Of a stretch of DNA of 64,000 bases, positions 60,801 to 64,000 are shown one piece after another (within the stretch, counting starts at the first letter, position 1; every line of letters starts with the position of its first letter). The notes beneath the pieces are model-generated. The model worked only from the letters and a program-made list of their open reading frames with translations, did no database searches and was not told the DNA's origin. The translations under genes were made by a program, and so were the position numbers. Source of the stretch: Plazaster borealis. Lineage: Eukaryota > Echinodermata > Asteroidea > Forcipulatida > Labidiasteridae. The DNA is taken from contig CM037459.1 of assembly GCA_021014325.1 (NCBI GenBank), positions 13,425,501 to 13,489,500 of the forward strand, given 5' to 3'.

Positions 60801-63682
60801 AAGTAACATTAAAACGCTGGGACAAGGATGCTTATTTGATCTTAACTTTTAAGAAACCACTTTCGTGGATTCGCGATGGTCACACGGGCGTAAAATTAAC
60901 GCTTGACGCAGTTTATAGAGGACGCTGACGCCTCAACAAACCACAGACTGCAATGAAAAGGCTTCGCATTGCAATTACAGCATATGGCGATTATTATCGC
61001 GCATCCAAAAGAAGCGTTTACATAAGTTTTGTGACCGGAGGTGAGCACAAAGTACTTAAGTTTTTGCAGCAACCGGAAGCTGAGGTCAAGTTTAATTCTC
61101 GGGTTTTCTTCGTTATGTTTTTGAATTAACTTTACTTTCATTTGTTTTATCACTAAGTATTACATTCCCAACAACATATCTATTTTTCTTGGTCATAAAC
61201 CACGTTAAACTAAAATAATTGACAAAACAAAATCTTGCCCACGTAAATCTCCATATTATGGTTGGGACCACAATGGTCCCGGAAGTTCAAATATGCGCGA
61301 GACTTGCACAGTCTATTGCGCCACAGCACCTGTAAACCATTACATGGTGCTATGTAAAGGACTTGGTCTCATACTTCAAAAACGTAGCTCCACAATACCT
61401 TGCAGGAAAACAATGAACGTTTAAGCGCCTTGAGCGTCACTGAGTGACGGACATGTGAGCATTAAAGAAGCCACTATTATTATTTATATGCATACTTAAC
61501 AATATCGAACGCAATAGATGTTATTTATAAGATTCGAACTGCCTCTAGCTGTAGCGAGCATTCTCGGTGGTCTAGCGGTAAGTAGTTCGGGAAATTCGAC
61601 ATTGTTATTTGGTTAACCATACACCGATGTTTGTAAAGCACTGTATACCCAGTACTTTCCCGAGTCCTGTGAAACCCCCCCAAAACAAAACAAAACAAAA
61701 ACAAAACATGGACATACCTCTGGTGGGATTCGAACCCACAAACTTTGCCATTCTAGAGCACATGTCTTACCACAGTGGTGTATGGATACAACAAAATTTC
61801 TGTCTGAAATGCCATATTTGATGAGAAATAAATAAAACTAATTTCCGATTGGAGTTTATCGCTCATGAGCGTTTTATTCATGCACAACACATGCAAATGT
61901 GTAATCGGTTTTTCACTATTTTCTCGTGACCCGGATGGCCAATCGATCTCAAACTTCTACAGGTTTGTCAGTTTGTGTATATGGTGAATTATATAAAGTG
62001 CTCAACCGTTTTGTTAGCAAAAACCAATTCTGTAATGTTCCTTTAAAAAAAACCACCATTCAACATGACTGAAGTATAATACAAAGACCCCAACCTTAAC
62101 GTAGGAACACAACCATTCTGAACCAACTCTATTGCGAAGAAAACTTTATTACACAGGCAACAATTGGCATAAAATGTTTCTTGATGATGTTGTAGTTTGA
62201 AAGGTTGCAACATATAGCATATATTTTATGCTTGATTTTTACTTTTCAATATTCAAACATATTTTCACAAAATCCGTAAAGTTTAATTATGTACATAAAT
62301 AATCTTACTTTGTCTTTCAAGGGGTTTGTGAGTTTTCATGAAACTGGGTATAGGATTGGTAATCTACTGATAGAGCAGAACATTGGTAAGTAGTAATTCA
62401 TAATTATGTGTAGTTGTTTGATTATTATCATTATATTTATATATATATATATGGTATGAAGGCAAGGATGCCTCATAAGTGAACTTAATCACTGTAGCTC
62501 GCAAGCCTATAAGGAAACATGACATGTCAACAAAGGTGCTTGCTATGTGAACCAGAAACACCAGGGTTAATCCCTACTCTTCCACGATAAGTGTTCTGGG
62601 CTCTTTTACGAGCAATACCAAACCTAGTACACAGGACCTATGGCTTAATGTTCTATCCGAAGATAGAGTATCTTGCTCAAGGACACAAGTGCCACGGCCG
62701 GGGCTCGAACCCACACTCCAGAGTGTGAGTCCGGTGCTCTTAACCGCACGGCCATAACACGCCATAACTTGAATACAATCAAGTGTTAGCAACTAACAAG
62801 TTACAGCAACAAAACCAAATGTGTAAGTGCTTCAAATGATTGGTTTAATTAATTATTCATGCACGAAACTGTACAACCAATAACTTTAAACTACTTAAAG
62901 GTAAGGTCAGGTTGTCAACGTTATGCTAATATTTATACAACAGTATCAAGAAAGATAACAAAGTCACCTGAGAACGTTTCACCTGACATGAATGCAGTGT
63001 CTACTTGTTGAGGAAACTGTCACGTGACGGTAATTTCATCAAGAGCGTGGAATCCATCCACGTTTAGCGAGGTGACAGCGGGTACCAACCGCATCTCTGG
63101 CAGCAGCATTCGCGAACGGACACAACGGAAATTTGAATTTCCTGCCAACCTCAGAAATCTGAGAAACGATTCATGCATGAATCGTTTCTCAGATTCAAAG
63201 TTTGGGATGAAAATAATTGCTTCTAAAGAAATATCCTTTTTCAAAATAGTTTTTACTATCAACAGCTGCAGTGCTTCTTAGTTTGTATTGCTTTTAGTTA
63301 TCGGAGTTTTTGCCAACATATGACCTTACCCATATGCAGTAACTCTAAGTTTTTTATTCGAAGCCCTCAAAGAGACCGGTAGTCCATCTAAATACATCTA
63401 TTAAAAAGACTTGCTCATGATATCTTAAGACATTTTGTGTTCATTTATATGATACAGTATCCATCACATGTTCTGCATAATTATAACCATGTAATGAGAA
63501 TTGTTGAACTTGCAAACCAGCCGAAGTATATAGCGGTAATATTTAAACACGTGATTTATCATGTGATTTCGATTTCTATTTGAATTCCTAAGCGGGCTTA
63601 GAAACTCACATTGGCACATTCGACAGTGCAGCAAATGAGATCACTTGGTCTATCCCTACCAAAGATATTTGGTACTACAGTG
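51558..63682 (+). CDS. GABA-B-type class C GPCR, N-terminal ectodomain; nine exons, 3' part beyond window
   Basis: The join of 51558-51803, 55248-55388, 56754-56924, 57685-57786, 58091-58156, 58666-58857, 59663-59893, 62322-62385 and 63602-63682 reads open for 431 codons. It is collinear with the GB1 (GABBR1) Venus-flytrap domain. Residues 1-20 are a likely signal peptide. Landmarks are IGGLLPLS with Trp43, ILPDYEL-like VLPDYELVL, GGSSPVLSNRDRYP, FYEGKVRKVFC, YGPKYVWMILG, SYDAVWALALAF and ITWSIPTKDIW. Five N-glycosylation sequons are present. In the family this domain binds ligand or supports a dimer partner coupled to Gi/o. Here the GB1 contacts His170, Trp278 and Glu349 are replaced by Leu152, Thr260 and Tyr330, so GABA binding is doubtful. 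The seven-helix part is not in the window. It could be a GB1-like paralogue or an invertebrate orphan. Confidence 0.92.
53000..53160 (-). repeat. R3-related fragment
   Basis: Contains GCACCGCAACCAACCTCATCTC, a near match to the R3 copy at 62894-63331, and the core AATCTGAGAAACGATTCATTTCTCAGAT. No full TIRs remain. Confidence 0.7.
53205..53402. repeat. Cluster of inverted CGAAATA motifs
   Basis: The motif TCGAAATACT and its inverse TATTTCG, often with GGGAACGAAAT beside it, occur about a dozen times in 200 bp in both orientations. It is short-period palindromic low-complexity DNA of unknown origin. Confidence 0.65.
53675..53960 (+). repeat. SINE-2-like tRNA-derived repeat, variant tail
   Basis: Head GTGTCGTGGATGAGCGG and box-B GGGTTCGAATCCC match the SINE-2 group, but the body after 53800 (CCAGGCTACTAGTGGATGATACC onward) differs from the other copies. 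Confidence 0.7.
54615..54788 (+). repeat. 90-bp tandem duplication
   Basis: Unit 1 (54615-54704) and unit 2 (54705-54788) both begin GTAAATCCACAAGAGGGC and run to CAGACTTGGAACCA, with only a handful of differences. It is recent relative to the surrounding repeats. Confidence 0.92.
55248..55388 (+). CDS. GABA-B-like receptor exon 2 (residues 83-129)
   Basis: RLYVELLSKPPTKVAIIG and VAETVAQVIGRWNIVE match GB1 YLYELLYNDPIKIILMPG and LVAEAARMWNLIV. Ser112 corresponds to GB1 Ser130. The two cysteines that flank this segment in GB1 are both missing (Ala83 and Leu111). The acceptor is AATACAG, the donor GTAGGT at 55389, phase 0. Confidence 0.9.
55530..55772 (+). repeat. Element intermediate between R1 and R4
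   Basis: It carries GATGACCAATTGAGC (as R1) together with CTATTTTCTCGTGACC and AAACTTGTACAGGTTTGT (as R4), and has a GTTTTTATC/GATAAAAAC core hairpin near 55575. This supports a common origin of R1 and R4. Confidence 0.7.
55838..56735 (+). repeat. Direct duplication of about 150 bp flanking an R1 insertion
   Basis: Copies at 55838-55985 and 56553-56735 share AAATAAGGAAGCCCAATG, a middle of lower identity, and TTATTTTGTTGTTTTA. The right copy ends just before exon 3. The left copy is not followed by an exon-like sequence. Confidence 0.6.
56105..56477 (+). repeat. R1 TIR element
   Basis: Full-length forward copy with ends TTAAAGGTATCGTACACG and CGTGTTCAGTGCCTTTA. It is flanked by a 12-bp direct repeat TGAACAGTTATT (56096-56107 and 56480-56491). 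Confidence 0.9.
56754..56924 (+). CDS. GABA-B-like receptor exon 3 (residues 130-186)
   Basis: TPGGSSPVLSNRDRYPHIYRT matches GB1 [21 protein letters not shown]; Ser135 corresponds to GB1 Ser153, and Leu152 takes the place of GB1 His170. IIRQFGWTRIATL matches LFEKWGWKKIATI. The donor is GTAAGA at 56925, phase 0. Confidence 0.95.
56995..57335. repeat. Inverted clusters of a TAATCCGTTCGAA-type motif
   Basis: Before 57090 the motif reads TAATCCGTTCGMAC, at least three times. After 57155 it reads as the complement (AACGGATTACT, GAATGGATTACTAAAC), at least six times. The region can fold back on itself. Confidence 0.7.
57472..57556. repeat. 22-bp perfect inverted repeat, 41-bp spacer
   Basis: Left arm 57472-57493 and right arm 57535-57556 (ATTGGACTTCTGGCAAAAGG then TG) are exactly complementary, and the complementarity does not extend further. 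Likely a small inverted-repeat element or a stable stem-loop in the pre-mRNA. Confidence 0.85.
57685..57786 (+). CDS. GABA-B-like receptor exon 4 (residues 187-220)
   Basis: RIKRLHDEAAHINVSIVSSE and FITDPEDALKRLK correspond to GB1 [31 protein letters not shown]. The acceptor is CATCAACCAG, the donor GTATAG at 57787, phase 0. Confidence 0.9.
58091..58156 (+). CDS. GABA-B-like receptor exon 5 (residues 221-242)
   Basis: DVRIIATSFYEGKVRKVFC matches GB1 DARIIVGLFYETEARKVFC; Tyr232 corresponds to GB1 Tyr250 and Cys241 to the conserved disulfide cysteine. The acceptor is TTCCCACAG, the donor GTGAGT at 58157. Confidence 0.93.
58157..58665 (+). other. GABA-B-like receptor intron 5
   Basis: A phase-0 intron of 509 bp, containing the 145-bp R8 TIR element (58298-58442) and an A/G-rich low-complexity run (58455-58530). 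Confidence 0.85.
58298..58442. repeat. R8 short TIR element (145 bp)
   Basis: Ends TAGACCGTGCAAGTCTCGCG and the inverted CGAGACTTGCACAGTCTA. The subterminal palindrome GGGACCACTTTGGTCCC is at 58337-58353. The same ends and palindrome occur on the 712-bp element at 60604-61315, of which this may be an internally deleted relative. Confidence 0.85.
58666..58857 (+). CDS. GABA-B-like receptor exon 6 (residues 243-306)
   Basis: MYGPKYVWMILGTYKDGW aligns with GB1 LFGKKYVWFLIGWYADNW, with Thr260 at the position of GB1 Trp278. ISCTSEELLTATEGYLAV matches INCTVDEMTEAVEGHITT and supplies the second conserved cysteine. The acceptor is CTCCTGTCAG, the donor GTCAGT at 58858. Confidence 0.94.
58858..59662 (+). 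other. GABA-B-like receptor intron 6
   Basis: A phase-0 intron of 805 bp. It has a 29-bp tandem repeat (59131-59236) followed by a C-run (59248-59260) and an AAC-rich stretch. The rest is unassigned. Confidence 0.85.
59131..59236 (+). repeat. 29-bp tandem repeat, about 3.6 copies
   Basis: The unit begins AATCCGGTCAGTCCGGTATA and ends AACAATG. The first two units are nearly identical, the third diverged and the fourth partial. Each unit itself contains two CCGGT-type motifs. Confidence 0.9.
59663..59893 (+). CDS. GABA-B-like receptor exon 7 (residues 307-383)
   Basis: SYDAVWALALAFHEAEPLL matches GB1 AYDAIWALALAL; Tyr330 lies at the position of GB1 Glu349, and Asp336 matches GB1 Asp355. SILNQTFAGMS matches AMNSSSFEGVS. 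The acceptor is ACCCTCAG, the donor GTAAGT at 59894. Confidence 0.95.
60351..61486 (+). repeat. SINE-2 copy interrupted by a nested TIR element
   Basis: The head and body lie at 60351-60603 (GTGTCGTGGCCGAGCGG head) and the 3' part with ATT tail at 61316-61486. The junction sequences rejoin exactly into the GCATATTGCGCC found uninterrupted in the SINE-2 at 22527-22950. Confidence 0.9.
60604..61315. mobile_element. R8 TIR element (712 bp) inserted in a SINE-2
   Basis: Perfect ends TAGACTGTGCAAGTCTCGCG and inverted CGCGAGACTTGCACAGTCTA. The subterminal palindrome GGGACCACAATGGTCCC is at 61264-61280. Target sequence suggests a TA duplication. The interior has a 74-codon ORF (60704-60928) without recognisable domain, so it is a non-autonomous copy or a relic. 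Confidence 0.9.
61555..61790 (-). repeat. Possible tRNA-like repeat
   Basis: On the minus strand, GTGGGTTCGAATCCCACCAG is a good box-B/T-arm with acceptor-side sequence, preceded by GGTAAGACATGTGCTCTAGA. The 5' half does not form a complete cloverleaf, so this is more likely SINE-derived than a tRNA gene. A GTGGTCTAGCGGTAAG fragment also occurs at 61567. Confidence 0.35.
61795..62046 (-). repeat. R4 TIR element, 5'-truncated inverted copy
   Basis: Reverse complement of most of 45248-45601, with the CGCTCATGAGCG core at about 61860 and the terminus AATGTTCCTTTAA at the right end. The other terminus is missing. Confidence 0.85.
62322..62385 (+). CDS. GABA-B-like receptor exon 8 (residues 384-405)
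   Basis: GFVSFHETGYRIGNLLIEQ corresponds to GB1 GHVVFDASGSRMAWTLIEQ. The acceptor is GTCTTTCAAG, the donor GTAAGT at 62386, phase 1 (first base of Glu405). Confidence 0.9.
62460..62766 (-). repeat. SINE-2 (subtype b)
   Basis: Minus-strand copy with head TGGCGTGTTATGGCCGTGCGG, box-B GGGTTCGAGCCCC and the distal GAGGCATCCTTGCC end shared only with 7178-7532. Confidence 0.8.
62894..63331 (-). repeat. R3 TIR element with perfect 40-bp core palindrome
   Basis: Termini TTAAAGGTAAGGTCA and TGACCTTACC. Inverted relative to 12900-13343, recognised by GGTGACAGCGGGTACCAACC and GCAGCATTCGCGAACGG. The core at 63156-63195 is a perfect 20+20-bp palindrome. Confidence 0.9.
63602..63682 (+). CDS. GABA-B-like receptor exon 9 (residues 405-432), last in window
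   Basis: IGTFDSAANEITWSIPTKDIW corresponds to GB1 IGYYDSTKDDLSWSKTDKW, just before the linker to the first transmembrane helix. The acceptor is GCGGGCTTAG, the donor GTAGGT at 63683, phase 1. Further exons must lie to the right of the window. Confidence 0.9.
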
Positions 63683-64000
63683 GTAGGTGTTTTCGTTCTC
63701 GTTTTATACAAATGATATAATTATAAATTTGGAAAGTGGTTTACTGGTTGGAGATAATACACTGGCAATTTCTGGGTGGTCAAAAACACGTGTTTTGTGC
63801 CGTTATTTGTTACCTATTTAAATAAAATCAGCTACTGTAACAAACAAACGATTAATGGACAGCGTTTGAGAATAGTCACATAAACCATAATCTGATGCAA
63901 ACCATATACGCAGCCAACTTCATGATTATTTATTTAAGCATTGTTTCAATTGAATAAAGTCAAGGCTCAGTGGCTATTCTGCAAAGTTGTTATTTTTTTA
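63683..64000 (+). other. GABA-B-like receptor intron 9, incomplete
   Basis: AT-rich sequence to the window edge with no recognisable repeat or exon. Confidence 0.8.

Larger units (their letters stand above)
59894..62321 (+). other. GABA-B-like receptor intron 7
   Basis: A phase-0 intron of 2428 bp. It contains a SINE-2 split by the R8 element (60351-61486), a possible tRNA-like stretch (about 61555-61790) and a truncated inverted R4 (61795-62046). Confidence 0.85.
62386..63601 (+). other. GABA-B-like receptor intron 8
   Basis: A phase-1 intron of 1216 bp with a TA microsatellite (62437-62452), a SINE-2 copy (62460-62766) and an inverted R3 element (62894-63331). Confidence 0.85.

Noticed and set aside
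1..64000. CRISPR array or bacterial operon
   Set aside because: None of the tandem repeats has regular unique spacers, and the genes are spliced eukaryotic genes.

Overview
This is animal nuclear DNA: AT-rich, intron-dominated and full of short interspersed repeats. It carries two multi-exon genes, both on the + strand. The repeat content (tRNA-derived SINEs, hairpin-cored TTAA-ended inverted-repeat elements, very frequent TACATGTA palindromes) together with the divergence of the two proteins from their vertebrate counterparts suggests a marine invertebrate deuterostome, most likely an echinoderm and perhaps a sea star. The species assignment is inference; the gene identities are firm.

Layout. 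Positions 1-5040 are repeat-rich upstream DNA. Positions 5041-39940 hold a complete ten-exon gene for a PTPN9/MEG2-type protein: an N-terminal CRAL-TRIO/Sec14 lipid-binding domain joined to a C-terminal classical tyrosine phosphatase domain. All nine introns are GT-AG. The spliced CDS is 2463 nt including the stop (820 residues). The main difference from the vertebrate protein is a linker of roughly 225 residues, carried in one 929-nt exon. Introns 2 (8.3 kb) and 4 (14.5 kb) are packed with mobile-element debris. Positions 39941-51557 are intergenic and contain the 3' end of a LINE, two minisatellite-like or duplicated stretches and several TIR elements. Positions 51558 to the right edge hold the first nine coding exons of a class C GPCR of the GABA-B type. 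They encode the signal peptide and most of the Venus-flytrap ectodomain; the seven-helix part lies beyond the window. Its ligand pocket has lost several residues that contact GABA in the mammalian GB1 subunit.

No rRNA, true tRNA or CRISPR array is visible, and I found no convincing minus-strand cellular gene. The two genes show no evident functional link; they are simply neighbours. The most interesting non-genic content is a set of apparently related, TTAA-ended, hairpin-cored inverted-repeat families, a 1.6-kb foldback element in the receptor's first intron, and a SINE that was demonstrably split by a nested TIR element.
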